A DNA stretch of 64,000 bases from Lachnospiraceae bacterium (GCA_021153325.1 JAGKTQ010000007.1:1-64000); one strand, 5' to 3'. Shown: positions 17,035 through 26,916, numbered from the stretch's first letter. Program-made: numbers and translations. Notes: generated from the sequence alone by a model not told the origin.

Positions 17035-17904
17035 TTACTCCTCTATCTGCTGTTTCAATTCCGTAATGACCAGAACCTCTTCCAAATGCTCAAAATCTAC
17101 TGCTGGTGTTACACAGCCTGATTTCGTAAGATTATTGGAATCTGCCGAAATACTATTGATATACCCAATTAAAATACCCGGCAGATATTTATCACTGATA
17201 GAAGAAGTTACGATCTTATCTCCTTCTACTACCTGATTATCTGAATCGATTAACTGACTAAAGGAAATAACCCCCTCTGACATAAGTTCCAGATCACCCG
17301 ATACGATCAAATTATCGGAAGTGGACAATACTTTTCCACTGACGTTAGAATTATCCGCTATGATCGAAGTAACCTTCGCCCAGTTCGGTCCTACATCCAC
17401 TACAATTCCTACAAGACCTGCACCCGCCATTACATTCATGTTAACTTCAATTCCATCGTTGGAACCTTTATCAATCACAAAAGAGGAATACCAATTTCCG
17501 GCATCCCTTGCAATGATCCTTGCTCCAATTTTTTCATATTCATCGTATTGAGAATCCAACTGATACAGTTCCCGAAGATTATTTAACTCATATTTGTCCT
17601 GCTGTAATCTTGTAATATCAATTGTCAGCTCATCAATCTGCTGCTTCAGCTTCTCATTTTCTTCCAATAAATCCTGAATTTCGGAAAGTTCTTCAGAACG
17701 ATCGTTCATCCAGCTTCCCACTTCACTGATCCCTCTTTGAAAAGGGACAACGATATATCCAGCTATCGTACCTAACGGTCCATTAAACAGCGAAGTATTA
17801 AATGTCAAAACAACTAATAAAAGACAAAGAATTGTTAAAATAAAAAGGAGATATTTACTCGGTAAAGTAAATTTCTCTCCCTTTTTCTTAATTACCGGAC
17901 TCAT
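17035..17904 (-). CDS. mreC: Rod shape-determining protein MreC
   Basis: Bitopic membrane scaffold that activates PBP2. The 289 residues comprise a cytoplasmic start, one membrane segment at about 18-37, a heptad-bearing coiled coil at about 68-112 (EELSEIQDLLEENEKLKQQ) and the two six-stranded barrels of the MreC periplasmic domain, with family strands such as ARIIARDAGNWYSSFVIDKG and GLVGIVVDVGPNWAKV. The start ATG overlaps the mreB stop by one base (TAATG). Confidence 0.94.
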   Translation of the reverse strand: MSPVIKKKGEKFTLPSKYLLFILTILCLLLVVLTFNTSLFNGPLGTIAGYIVVPFQRGISEVGSWMNDRSEELSEIQDLLEENEKLKQQIDELTIDITRLQQDKYELNNLRELYQLDSQYDEYEKIGARIIARDAGNWYSSFVIDKGSNDGIEVNMNVMAGAGLVGIVVDVGPNWAKVTSIIADNSNVSGKVLSTSDNLIVSGDLELMSEGVISFSQLIDSDNQVVEGDKIVTSSISDKYLPGILIGYINSISADSNNLTKSGCVTPAVDFEHLEEVLVITELKQQIEE

Positions 17905-18914
17905 TATTTACTCATCCCTTCAATTGCATAGGCTACAGACTTATAGTTGTCATCTTTAATAATTTTAGAAAGTCCTACCGCAACACTGGTAATCGGATCC
18001 TCAGCCACATTCACTTTAAGTCCTGTTCCGTTACTTACAAGCTGTGCCAAATGATTTACTTGTGAAGCTCCACCCGTCAAATAAATACCATGACGATAAA
18101 TATCAGCTGCAAGTTCTGGTGGTGTGCGCTCTAATATTACTTTAATATTATCAATAATAGAATTAAAGTGTTCTTTCATTGCTTCATCTACGAGATTTGT
18201 CGGAATTTCTCTTTCTACCGGAAGTCCTGTCACAATATCTCTTCCATAGACAACAGCGCCTTTTCCTTCTTTTTCCAGTTCACGTAAATTTACTTTAATA
18301 CTTTCTGCAGTTTTGCCACCGATGAGAAGACTGTATTCACGACGCACTGCATTACGGATTGCATCATCAAATTTCAGTCCCCCAACTTTGATCAACTTAC
18401 TCAAAACGATACCGCCTAAGGAAAGAATGGAGATTTCTGTAGTATCATAACCAACATTCACTACAAGTACACCCTGTGAATTTTTAACATCAATATCCAG
18501 TCCAAGTCCATCAGCGACCGCTTTCTCTACGACCATGATCTTCTTAGCTTTTACGTTGGAATCTTTGATCAGATCATAAAAAGCTCTCTTTTCCACTTCT
18601 GTTACATCCGTTGGTACAGCAACATAATAATCTGCCGGCTTTGTATTTCCTTTGGATAAATCATTCACAAAATACTTGATCAGCGTTTCCATATTTTTAA
18701 TATCCGCAATGACACCATTGCTGAGCGGATAAGAAATATGAATATTGCTTGGTGCTTTTTCATACATTTCAAAGGCAGAATCACCATATGCAAAAAGAGT
18801 ATTTTTATTCTCTATTGCGATCATGTTTTTTTCTACCATAATATTGTCATCTGCCCTGTTATAAATTTTAATATTATTGGTACCAAGGTCAATACCGAAC
18901 ACATTGTTTCCCAA
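17904..18914 (-). CDS. mreB: Divergent MreB/Mbl-family actin homologue
   Basis: Cytoskeletal ATPase directing lateral wall synthesis. It has 336 residues, normal length for MreB. The phosphate-1 motif FGIDLGTNNIKIY (6-18) and the block VEKRAFYDLI are recognisable. The phosphate-2 motif, DIGGGTTE in nearly all MreBs, reads NVGYDTTE at 153-160, and the adenosine motif reads LTGGASQ where the family has LTGGGAL. ATP binding may be altered. The start is TTG at 18912-18914 with AAGGGG about 11 bases upstream. Position between radC and mreCD supports the assignment despite the divergence. Confidence 0.88.
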   Translation of the reverse strand: MGNNVFGIDLGTNNIKIYNRADDNIMVEKNMIAIENKNTLFAYGDSAFEMYEKAPSNIHISYPLSNGVIADIKNMETLIKYFVNDLSKGNTKPADYYVAVPTDVTEVEKRAFYDLIKDSNVKAKKIMVVEKAVADGLGLDIDVKNSQGVLVVNVGYDTTEISILSLGGIVLSKLIKVGGLKFDDAIRNAVRREYSLLIGGKTAESIKVNLRELEKEGKGAVVYGRDIVTGLPVEREIPTNLVDEAMKEHFNSIIDNIKVILERTPPELAADIYRHGIYLTGGASQVNHLAQLVSNGTGLKVNVAEDPITSVAVGLSKIIKDDNYKSVAYAIEGMSK

Positions 18915-18932
18915 AATACTGACAACCCCTTT

Positions 18933-19625
18933 CTATAATAAACCTGATTCTTTAAAACTGATATATCTGTTATCACCTATAATAATATGGTCGAGAAGTG
19001 GTATATCCATCAACTCGCCAGTCTTTAAAAGCCTGTTTGTAATTTCTATATCCTGTCTGCTTGGCTTTGGATCACCACTTGGATGATTATGCAGTACCAT
19101 AATATATACTGCCTGCATTCTCAAGGCATACTGAAAAGCTTCCCGAGGGGAAACTAATGACGCATTCACCGTTCCCACAGACAAGACCGTTTGTGAAATT
19201 AACTGTGCCTTATTATCCAGACACAACAAAATAACTTTTTCTCTTTCTTCATGCCTAAGCTGCTCCATAAAATAATCTGCAACAGTCTTGGGGGCATCAA
19301 ATCTTAAAAGCGGTTCATTTTTCGCTTTTGCCATCCGCATGGAAAGTTCTGCGATACATTTGATCTTAACTGCTTTCACTTCACCGATTCCCCGAATCTG
19401 TTTCAGTTCTTCTACTGATATATGATAAAGTCCCAAAAGTCCTTTATGTGGAGACACAGCTAAATTCAATATCTTTTTTCCAAGCTCAACAGAACTACAA
19501 TCCTTTGTTCCTGTTCTTAATATAATTGCCAAAAGTTCCGCTTCTGATAAACTTTCTGGTCCATACTTTAAAAACTTTTCGTATGGCAGCTCTTTGTTTT
19601 CCTTTAACATCTTTTCTTTTTCCAT
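18933..19625 (-). CDS. radC: RadC/JAMM-domain protein
   Basis: A 230-residue member of the RadC family, historically tied to DNA repair but of unproven function. The N-terminal half carries a helix-hairpin-helix (IRGIGEVKAVKIK, about 78-90). The C-terminal JAB1/MPN fold has the zinc ligands of the JAMM motif, HNHPSGDPKPSRQD, with His179, His181 and Asp192, plus an upstream Glu at 162. The radC-mreB order is typical of Bacillota and is the start of the elongation operon here. GAGGCGGG precedes the ATG. Confidence 0.94.
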   Translation of the reverse strand: MEKEKMLKENKELPYEKFLKYGPESLSEAELLAIILRTGTKDCSSVELGKKILNLAVSPHKGLLGLYHISVEELKQIRGIGEVKAVKIKCIAELSMRMAKAKNEPLLRFDAPKTVADYFMEQLRHEEREKVILLCLDNKAQLISQTVLSVGTVNASLVSPREAFQYALRMQAVYIMVLHNHPSGDPKPSRQDIEITNRLLKTGELMDIPLLDHIIIGDNRYISFKESGLL

Positions 19626-19673
19626 TCCCGCCTCTTTCTAAACTCTCCGGACAGAAAAAGAAATATGAAATGC

Positions 19674-19910
19674 CTATAAGAACCGGTATATAATCAATGC
19701 AATTACAATGCCAAGAATACTTGCAATCGTAATTTTAATAGTAAGTGCAAAGGTAATCGTCATGATTCCCAAATCCAACACAAATGGATTTATAAGCCCA
19801 AAAGTTTGTCCATAATTGAGCCATGTAGATGGGAACAGATTTCCGATAAAACCACCTATTACAATGCCTGCCAAAATTAAAAGGAAACATGCCCAGTTAT
19901 TTTTCCGCAT
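19674..19910 (-). CDS. DUF4321 small membrane protein
   Basis: A 78-residue protein with two hydrophobic helices (about 6-24 and 48-77) separated by a short Pro/Asn-containing loop. It matches the pattern of the DUF4321 family found beside maf/radC/mre genes in Clostridia. Function is unknown; association with the cell-shape genes downstream is only positional. The ATG follows GGAGG with 6-base spacing. Confidence 0.75.
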   Translation of the reverse strand: MRKNNWACFLLILAGIVIGGFIGNLFPSTWLNYGQTFGLINPFVLDLGIMTITFALTIKITIASILGIVIALIIYRFL

Positions 19911-19934
19911 TATAGTCCTCCATCATCTAAAGTA

Positions 19935-20015
19935 ATTGAAAGGCATTACAAGCTACACTTACTGTATAACTTGAAATACATACTAATGAATAGTTTACCA
20001 TAAATGCCTTTCAAT
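19935..20015. repeat. 13-bp perfect inverted repeat with 55-base loop between two genes
   Basis: ATTGAAAGGCATT at 19935-19947 and AATGCCTTTCAAT at 20003-20015 are exact reverse complements, between the PLP-enzyme gene stop and the DUF4321 start. No U run follows on either strand, so it is not an ordinary intrinsic terminator. The loop contains TACA/TGTA pairs that could form an inner helix. A leader structure, a processing site or an operator-like element are all possible. Confidence 0.6.
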
Positions 20016-20029
20016 GTATATAAATTTTC

Positions 20030-21325
20030 TTACAAATTATCCGACAAAATTCCACTTTCATCTAAAAACTGTACTGTTTTGAGTATGCCAAATTTTGCAT
20101 GCTGCCATGTCAATCCACCCTGAAAGTACACTGCATAAGGCGGTTTGATCGGTCCATCTGCTGAAAGTTCAATAGAAGAACCGGATACAAAAGCACCCGC
20201 CGCCATAATAACATCACTATCATATCCCGGCATTGCCCATGGTTCTGGTACCACAAAGCTGTCCACTGGTGCAGCAGCCTGAATGCCTTTACAAAACTCA
20301 ATGACTGCTTTTTCATTTTGAAATTCTACTGCCTGAATAATATCATGTCTGGATTCTGTTCCATTTGGAACAACTTTAAAGCCTAATTTTTCATAAAGAT
20401 TCGCTGCAAAGATTGCCCCTTTTAATGCAGCCGCCGTTACAGTCGGTGCAAGAAATAATCCCTGATAAAAAGAGCTTAATACCCCTAAGGAAGCTCCTAC
20501 TTCTTTTCCAAGTCCCGGTGAAGTCAGACGGTATGCTGCATTTTCTACACATTCTTTTTTTCCAGCAATATAACCACCGATCGGTGCCAGTCCACCACCC
20601 GGATTTTTGATCAGAGAACCGACTACCATATCTGCTCCTACATCGGTCGGCTCGATACGTTCTACAAATTCACCGTAACAGTTATCTACCATGCAGATAA
20701 CATCCGGTTTGATTTCTTTAATAAAGTGAATCAATTCCCCAATTCTTGCTACAGAAAGGGTAGGGCGAGTCTGATAACCTTTAGAACGCTGAATCGTTAC
20801 TAATTTTGTCTTATCGTTCAATGCCTTTTTAATATTTTCATAATCAAAGCTGCCATCCGGCAATAAATCAACCTGTTTATAAGAAATTCCGTATTCTTTT
20901 AAAGAACCTTTTGACTCTCTGATTCCAATCACTTCTTCTAATGTATCATACGGCTTTCCAACTGGGGAAAGCAATTCATCACCCGGTCTTAAATTACTCA
21001 TGAGTGCAAGAGCAAGTGCATGCGTTCCACATGTGATCTGTGGACGGACCAAAGCATCCTCTGTATGGAAAATGCTGGCATATACTTTTTCCAAAGTATC
21101 ACGCCCAATATCATTATAGCCATATCCGGTAGTACCTAAAAGACAAGCTTCACTCACCTTATTCTCCTGCATGGCTTTGAGCACTTTCAGTTGATTATAT
21201 TCTGCTGTCTCATCTATTTTCTTAAAGCGTTCTGCAAGCTGTTCTTCCGTTGCTGCACCAAATGCGTATACCTTATCTGATATCCCCATTTCTTTATATA
21301 TATTTTCCAGTTTTAATTCTTCCAC
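20030..21325 (-). CDS. Methionine gamma-lyase-like PLP enzyme (aluminum-resistance family)
   Basis: A 431-residue fold-type I PLP protein of the Met_gamma_lyase/YnbB family, usually annotated as aluminum resistance protein in Clostridia. The likely PLP lysine is Lys240 in GSLIKNPGGG, with the cofactor-ring aspartate in VDNCYGEF (Asp214) and the phosphate-binding segment TCGTHALALAL near 98-108. Substrate is not established. It sits after miaA, a frequent neighbour (the mutS-mutL-miaA-ynbB order). The start is GTG at 21323-21325 with AAGGAG about 8 bases upstream. Confidence 0.88.
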   Translation of the reverse strand: MEELKLENIYKEMGISDKVYAFGAATEEQLAERFKKIDETAEYNQLKVLKAMQENKVSEACLLGTTGYGYNDIGRDTLEKVYASIFHTEDALVRPQITCGTHALALALMSNLRPGDELLSPVGKPYDTLEEVIGIRESKGSLKEYGISYKQVDLLPDGSFDYENIKKALNDKTKLVTIQRSKGYQTRPTLSVARIGELIHFIKEIKPDVICMVDNCYGEFVERIEPTDVGADMVVGSLIKNPGGGLAPIGGYIAGKKECVENAAYRLTSPGLGKEVGASLGVLSSFYQGLFLAPTVTAAALKGAIFAANLYEKLGFKVVPNGTESRHDIIQAVEFQNEKAVIEFCKGIQAAAPVDSFVVPEPWAMPGYDSDVIMAAGAFVSGSSIELSADGPIKPPYAVYFQGGLTWQHAKFGILKTVQFLDESGILSDNL

Positions 21326-21393
21326 TGTTCTGACTCCTTTTGTTGTTTTTCTTTTGCAAACAATTTATAAAATACCATTTTTTCGAGCAAAAT

Positions 21394-22344
21394 TCAATCC
21401 TGCTTCGATCGGTTATTCCACCGTTCTACCATAAACTGTAAAATTTTATCTTCTTCATACTCGAAAGCATTTTTATCCACCCAAATGACCTCTTTCTCTC
21501 TTCGAAACCATGTCAACTGTCTTTTTGCAAAATGTCTGGTATCCCTTTTTATCAGATAAACTGCCTCTTCCAGACTGATTTCACCATCTAAGTAGCTTAA
21601 TATTTCTTTGTAGCCAAGTCCCTGCATGGAAACAAGCTTCCTGTCACATCCCATTGATTTTAGTTTCTTTACTTCTTCTACCAGTCCATCTTCCATCATT
21701 TTATCCACACGTCTGTCAATCCGCTCATACAAAACAGCTCTATCATCATTCAATACAAAATAACAGGAATCATACGCGGATTGTTTGGCACGCTCTGCTT
21801 CATTATGTTCTGAAATCTTCTTGCCGGTAAGTTCATAAAATTCCAGTGCACGGACAACTCTTTTTATATTATTTGCATGAATACTTTCTGCGGATTCCTT
21901 ATCTACTTTTGCAAGCTGCTTGTGCAAATATTCTGCACCTTTTTCTTCTGCAAGTGCCTCCAGCCGTTTTCGTATCTCTGTGTTTTCTTCATTTTCTGTA
22001 AAATCAATATCATAAAGCACTGCCTGAATGTAAAATCCAGTTCCGCCCGTCAAGATCGGAATATGGTTTCTTTCCGTAATTTCCTCGATACACTGCTTTA
22101 CCTTTTCTTTAAAAATTACAACATTAAACTCATCGAAGGGTTCCAGAATGTCAATCATATGATGTGGAACTCCCGCCATTTCTTCCGGTGTGATCTTTGC
22201 AGAACCGATATCCATATGCTTATATACCTGCATGGAATCAGCGGAGATAATTTCTCCGCCGAGCATTTTGGCAAGTTTAATAGATAAATTTGTTTTTCCT
22301 ACTGCTGTAGGTCCTGTCAATACGATCAAAGGGGTCTTTGTCAT
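21394..22344 (-). CDS. miaA: tRNA dimethylallyltransferase
   Basis: Transfers a dimethylallyl group to N6 of A37 in tRNAs reading UNN codons, making i6A, the substrate of MiaB encoded about 7 kb away. The 316-residue protein begins with the P-loop GPTAVGKT at 11-18 and has the family blocks SADSMQVYKHMDIGSAK, GGTGFYIQAVLYD and QLTWFRRE near the C-terminus. GGGAGG precedes the ATG. It lies 14 bases after mutL. Confidence 0.96.
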   Translation of the reverse strand: MTKTPLIVLTGPTAVGKTNLSIKLAKMLGGEIISADSMQVYKHMDIGSAKITPEEMAGVPHHMIDILEPFDEFNVVIFKEKVKQCIEEITERNHIPILTGGTGFYIQAVLYDIDFTENEENTEIRKRLEALAEEKGAEYLHKQLAKVDKESAESIHANNIKRVVRALEFYELTGKKISEHNEAERAKQSAYDSCYFVLNDDRAVLYERIDRRVDKMMEDGLVEEVKKLKSMGCDRKLVSMQGLGYKEILSYLDGEISLEEAVYLIKRDTRHFAKRQLTWFRREKEVIWVDKNAFEYEEDKILQFMVERWNNRSKQD

Positions 22345-22358
22345 ATATTTCCTCCCAA

Positions 22359-24248
22359 TCAGACAATTCGCTTAAATTTTTTCTCTATTTCATATTTTGT
22401 CATGGAAATCATTGTTGGTCTTCCATGTGGACAATGGTACGGATTATCTAATGCCAAAAGCTGATCCAATAATGCTTCCACTTCTGCAACGCTCATGAAC
22501 ATATTACCCTTCACTGCAGCTTTGCAGGACATGGACGCAATCTTTTCTTCGATCACGACTGCATTTCCTTTTACCGGTCCTTGTGATAATTCATCCAAAA
22601 CTTCTTCAAACAATTCTTTTTCATTACAACCATAAAGGTCTGTCGGAACAGCGCGCAGTGCATATTCATTGCCACCAAATTCTTCTATTTCAAAGCCTAA
22701 GTTTGTAAATACATCTGCATATTCTTTATATACATTTTCCTGTTGTCCGGTCAAAGTAACAACGAGAGGCGGATTAAGCAGCTGAGAAGCTGCCTGTTTT
22801 TCCCGCAAGGCTTTTATGAACTTTTCATACTTCACTTTTTCATGTGCCGCATGCTGATCCATGATCATTAATTTATCCTGGTACACAAACAGCCAGTATG
22901 TATCGAATATCTGTCCTAAGATTTTATATTCCTGTCTGGCTTCCTTTGTCAGGATTTTTTCTTCAAACAGCTCCATCTGCACAGGTTTTTCTGCTGTTTT
23001 TATCTCTGCTACCGTTTTTTCTAAGGCAGCCTGTTCCTCTTTTTCGTTCTGCTCACTTTTATTTTCTACATTTCCAAGCACACGACTCCATACCGGATTC
23101 CTGCTATATTCCTGCTTTTTAACCTGTTCGGTTCTATATTCCGTCTCCTCTTTTACTTTTGCCTGTGCAAGACGATTTACTTCAAAAGGTTCCGGAACTG
23201 TATATTTTACAGTGTTTTTTTCTTCTTTTTCTTCCGTCAGCACTACATTTGGTATCATTTCCTTTTGCGCCAACGCCTCTGCGATCGCATCCGATACAAA
23301 TTGAAAAAAAATCTCCCCTTGTGTAAAACGAATATCCATTTTCGTCGGATGCACATTGACATCTATCATTTCCGTATCAATGGAAAAATGTAATACCGCA
23401 AAAGGATATTTATGCTGCATCAAATAGCCTTTATAGCCTTCTTCGATCGCTTTTGCGATCAAGCTGCTTTTTATATATCTCCCATTTACAAAATAATTTT
23501 CATAATTACGATTGGAACGATTAATCGTAGGCTTTCCCAAAAATCCGGTAATCTTCATGCCGGATTTTTCCTTGTTCACTTCGATTAATTCATTGGCGAT
23601 ATCCCGTCCATAAATTCGATAAATGATTTCCTTCAGATCTCCATTTCCGGTAGTATGAAATTTAATTTGTCCATTTACCATATATTTAAATGACACATGC
23701 GGATTGGAAAGAGCCATGTGTTCCATCAAATCTGACACATACCCACCTTCCGTCATAGGCTGTTTTAAAAACTTTCTTCGTACCGGCGTATTAAAAAACA
23801 GATTTCGCACAATGATCGTTGTACCGTCCGGCGCGCCGATGTCCTCCAATTCTTTTTGCACGGCACCTTCTATGACATTTCTCACACCAGTTAATGCATT
23901 TTTCGTTTTTGTTATCATTTCTACCATAGCAACCGCAGCAATACTGGACAGCGCTTCCCCACGAAACCCAAGACTGACTACACTGGTCAAATCCGAAACA
24001 CTGCGGATCTTACTCGTAGCATGTCTGACAAATGCTTTTTCAATCTGTGTTTTATCAATACCACAGCCATTATCAGTAACACGGATAAAAGAAATACCAC
24101 CTTCTTTTATTTCCACGGTAATCACATCCGCTCCGGCATCGACGGCATTTTCCACCAGTTCTTTTACTACACTGGATGGTCTTTCTACCACTTCTCCCGC
24201 AGCAATTTTATCTATCGTATCAGTATCTAAAAGATGAATTTCATTCAT
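22359..24248 (-). CDS. mutL: DNA mismatch repair protein MutL
   Basis: GHKL ATPase that links MutS mismatch recognition to strand incision. The ATG at 24248 gives 629 residues with GGAGG 8 bases upstream; a GTG three codons earlier overlaps that site. N-terminal motifs are KELVENAVDAGA, DNGCGI and the region GFRGEALSSIAAV. The C-terminal domain has DQHAAHEKVKYEKF (the DQHA(X)2E(X)4E endonuclease motif) and a late SCKAAVKG...PYHCPHGRPT block, so this MutL should carry the metal-dependent nicking activity expected in organisms without MutH. It follows mutS by 13 bases. Confidence 0.96.
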   Translation of the reverse strand: MNEIHLLDTDTIDKIAAGEVVERPSSVVKELVENAVDAGADVITVEIKEGGISFIRVTDNGCGIDKTQIEKAFVRHATSKIRSVSDLTSVVSLGFRGEALSSIAAVAMVEMITKTKNALTGVRNVIEGAVQKELEDIGAPDGTTIIVRNLFFNTPVRRKFLKQPMTEGGYVSDLMEHMALSNPHVSFKYMVNGQIKFHTTGNGDLKEIIYRIYGRDIANELIEVNKEKSGMKITGFLGKPTINRSNRNYENYFVNGRYIKSSLIAKAIEEGYKGYLMQHKYPFAVLHFSIDTEMIDVNVHPTKMDIRFTQGEIFFQFVSDAIAEALAQKEMIPNVVLTEEKEEKNTVKYTVPEPFEVNRLAQAKVKEETEYRTEQVKKQEYSRNPVWSRVLGNVENKSEQNEKEEQAALEKTVAEIKTAEKPVQMELFEEKILTKEARQEYKILGQIFDTYWLFVYQDKLMIMDQHAAHEKVKYEKFIKALREKQAASQLLNPPLVVTLTGQQENVYKEYADVFTNLGFEIEEFGGNEYALRAVPTDLYGCNEKELFEEVLDELSQGPVKGNAVVIEEKIASMSCKAAVKGNMFMSVAEVEALLDQLLALDNPYHCPHGRPTMISMTKYEIEKKFKRIV

Positions 24249-24261
24249 CCGTTTCACCTCC

Positions 24262-26916
24262 TTATACGCTCCAACGATTCTTTAATTTGTTTTGTAAACG
24301 ATATAATGTATTTAACGCATCCATTGGAGTCAGATTCGTCACATCAATTCCTTTTAATTCTTCCAGCACATCCTCATCTTTGACTGTATCAAACAAAGAT
24401 ATTTGTGCCAAATCCACTTCATCGTATTTTTTTACTGTTTTTTTACTGTCACCCTTCATATCTATCGCAATGCTCTGTACTTTTTCTGTAATGTCATTAT
24501 CACTTAACTGTTCCACAATCTCTTTGGCACGGTCAATGACCATATCCGGTACTCCTGCAAGTTTTGCTACCTGAATACCATAACTCTTGTCCGCACCGCC
24601 TTTTACAATCTTACGCAAAAAGACAATATCATCGCCCTTTTCCTTGACCGCGATACAATAATTATTGACATTGCTCATTTTGCCTTCCAGTTCCGTAAGC
24701 TCATGGTAATGCGTTGCAAACAATGTTTTTGCACCTAAGATTTTACGGTTACTGATATACTCGATCACTGCCCATGCAATACTTAACCCATCAAAAGTAG
24801 CAGTTCCTCTACCAATTTCATCCAGAACAAGAAGACTATTTTGCGTAGCATTTCTCAAAATATTAGCAACCTCGTTCATTTCTACCATAAAGGTACTCTG
24901 TCCACTTGCCAGATCATCCGAAGCACCAACGCGCGTAAAAATACGGTCTACAATGCCAATATTCGCACTTTTTGCCGGTACAAAACTTCCAATCTGCGCC
25001 AGCAATACGATCAAAGCTGCCTGACGCATATAGGTGGATTTACCAGCCATATTCGGTCCGGTAATGATGGAAATACAATGGTTTCCATTATCCAGATAAG
25101 TGTCGTTCTGAATGAACATCTCTCCCGAAATCATCTGCTCAACTACGGGATGTCTTCCATCTTTAATATCTATAACGCCTTTTTCATTTAAAGAAGGACG
25201 CACATAATTGTTCCGTTCCGCTACTAAAGACAAGGAAGCAAATACATCTAATTTTGCCACTGCCTTTGCGGTTCTCTGAATGCGTTCGATCTCCATGGCA
25301 ATGGAATCTCTGATCTTACAGAACATATCATATTCCAACGTATAGAGCTTATCCTCTGCATTTAAGATCGTATCCTCCAATTCCTTTAGCTTTGGCGTCG
25401 TATATCTTTCTGCATTTGCAAGAGTCTGTTTTCTGATATAATCCTCCGGCACAAGGTTCTTGTAGGAATTCGTTACTTCAAAATAATATCCGAAGACTTT
25501 GTTATATTTAATACGCAGGTTTTTAATTCCTGTACGTTCTCTATCTTCTTCCTCTAACTTTGCAAGCCAGTTCTTTCCTTCTGTCTTTGCATGGCGCAGA
25601 TTATCAATATTTTCATCAAATCCTTCTTTGATCAACCCACCCTCTTTGATAGCGATCGGCGGCTCTTCAATGATAGAAGCATCGATCAAATGGAAAATAT
25701 CTTCTAATCCATCAATTTCTTCTTCAATTTCTATAAGCAGTTCCTTTTTAAAGTCTTTTAACACTGCTTTAATATGCGGAAGCATTTCTAATGAATTACG
25801 AAATGCAATTAAATCTCTTGGATTTGCTGTCTTATAGCTTACTTTACCAAGAAGTCTTTCCAGATCATAAATAGGATTTAAATATTCTCTGATCTCATCT
25901 CTGGAAACGGTATCCCTGTTTAATTCTTCAATAGCATCCAAACGCTTTTCTATCTCTTCCTTATCGATCAAAGGCTGTTCTATATAGCTTCGCAAAGTTC
26001 GTGCACCCATAGCCGTCTTTGTCTTATCAAGTACCCAAAGAAGAGAACCTCTTTTTTGTTTCTCACGTAAGGTTTCTGTCAGCTCTAAATTTCTTCTTGT
26101 AGAACTGTCCAAAAGCATATATTTACTCGTCAAATAAGGATACAAATGCGTAAAATGACTAAGCGATGTTTTCTGTGTTTCATATAAATACTGTAAAAGT
26201 GCTCCGGCTGCCACCATTCCTACTGGAAAATCCTCTATTCCAAGTCCAATAAGTGAGGTGACTTTAAAATGCTTCATCAAACATTTTTTACAGCTTTCAT
26301 CATCAAAATAGTGTGGTTCTAAAGAGTTTACTGCGATCCTCAGTCTTCCCTTTAAATCTTCTATATCCACTCCGCTGACTAAAAATGCATCGTTGCCTAC
26401 AATTTCCGAAGGCGTGTATTTATTCATTTCATCTAACAGCTTTCTTGTATCTTCTACCTCTGTCAGATAGTAATCACCGGTCGTTACATCGGCAATAGAA
26501 ATACCGATTTTCCCTGGGAAATAAGCAACTGACATCAGAAAGTTGTTCTTACTTTCTTCCAATGCCTGTATATTCAAATTTGTTCCAGGTGTTACAATTC
26601 TTACAACTTCTCTTTTTACAATTCCTTTTGCCAGTTTCGGGTCTTCAACCTGCTCACAAATGGCTACTTTATAACCTTTTGAAACAAGTTTGTTTAAATA
26701 ACCATCTACCGCATGATATGGAATCCCACACATTGGTGCTCTTTCTTCCTGCCCACAATTCTTTCCGGTCAATGTAATTTCCAGTTCCTTTGATGCAGTG
26801 ATTGCATCCTCAAAGAACATTTCATAAAAATCTCCCAATCTATAAAACAAAATGCAGTCCTGATATTCTTTTTTTGTTTCCATATATTGCTGCATCATCG
26901 GGGTTAATTCTGCCAC
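24262..26916 (-). CDS. mutS: DNA mismatch repair protein MutS
   Basis: Recognises base mismatches and small loops and recruits MutL. It has 884 residues with the complete MutS1 layout: mismatch-binding domain with the Phe-x-Glu motif in FYEMFFEDA (about 29-37), connector, lever and clamp, and the ATPase with Walker A GPNMAGKST starting at residue 620, a Walker B LLVLDEIGRGT and the FATHYHELTELE block. The start is GTG at 26914-26916 with AAGGAG 8 bases upstream. It opens the mutS-mutL-miaA unit. Confidence 0.97.
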   Translation of the reverse strand: MAELTPMMQQYMETKKEYQDCILFYRLGDFYEMFFEDAITASKELEITLTGKNCGQEERAPMCGIPYHAVDGYLNKLVSKGYKVAICEQVEDPKLAKGIVKREVVRIVTPGTNLNIQALEESKNNFLMSVAYFPGKIGISIADVTTGDYYLTEVEDTRKLLDEMNKYTPSEIVGNDAFLVSGVDIEDLKGRLRIAVNSLEPHYFDDESCKKCLMKHFKVTSLIGLGIEDFPVGMVAAGALLQYLYETQKTSLSHFTHLYPYLTSKYMLLDSSTRRNLELTETLREKQKRGSLLWVLDKTKTAMGARTLRSYIEQPLIDKEEIEKRLDAIEELNRDTVSRDEIREYLNPIYDLERLLGKVSYKTANPRDLIAFRNSLEMLPHIKAVLKDFKKELLIEIEEEIDGLEDIFHLIDASIIEEPPIAIKEGGLIKEGFDENIDNLRHAKTEGKNWLAKLEEEDRERTGIKNLRIKYNKVFGYYFEVTNSYKNLVPEDYIRKQTLANAERYTTPKLKELEDTILNAEDKLYTLEYDMFCKIRDSIAMEIERIQRTAKAVAKLDVFASLSLVAERNNYVRPSLNEKGVIDIKDGRHPVVEQMISGEMFIQNDTYLDNGNHCISIITGPNMAGKSTYMRQAALIVLLAQIGSFVPAKSANIGIVDRIFTRVGASDDLASGQSTFMVEMNEVANILRNATQNSLLVLDEIGRGTATFDGLSIAWAVIEYISNRKILGAKTLFATHYHELTELEGKMSNVNNYCIAVKEKGDDIVFLRKIVKGGADKSYGIQVAKLAGVPDMVIDRAKEIVEQLSDNDITEKVQSIAIDMKGDSKKTVKKYDEVDLAQISLFDTVKDEDVLEELKGIDVTNLTPMDALNTLYRLQNKLKNRWSV

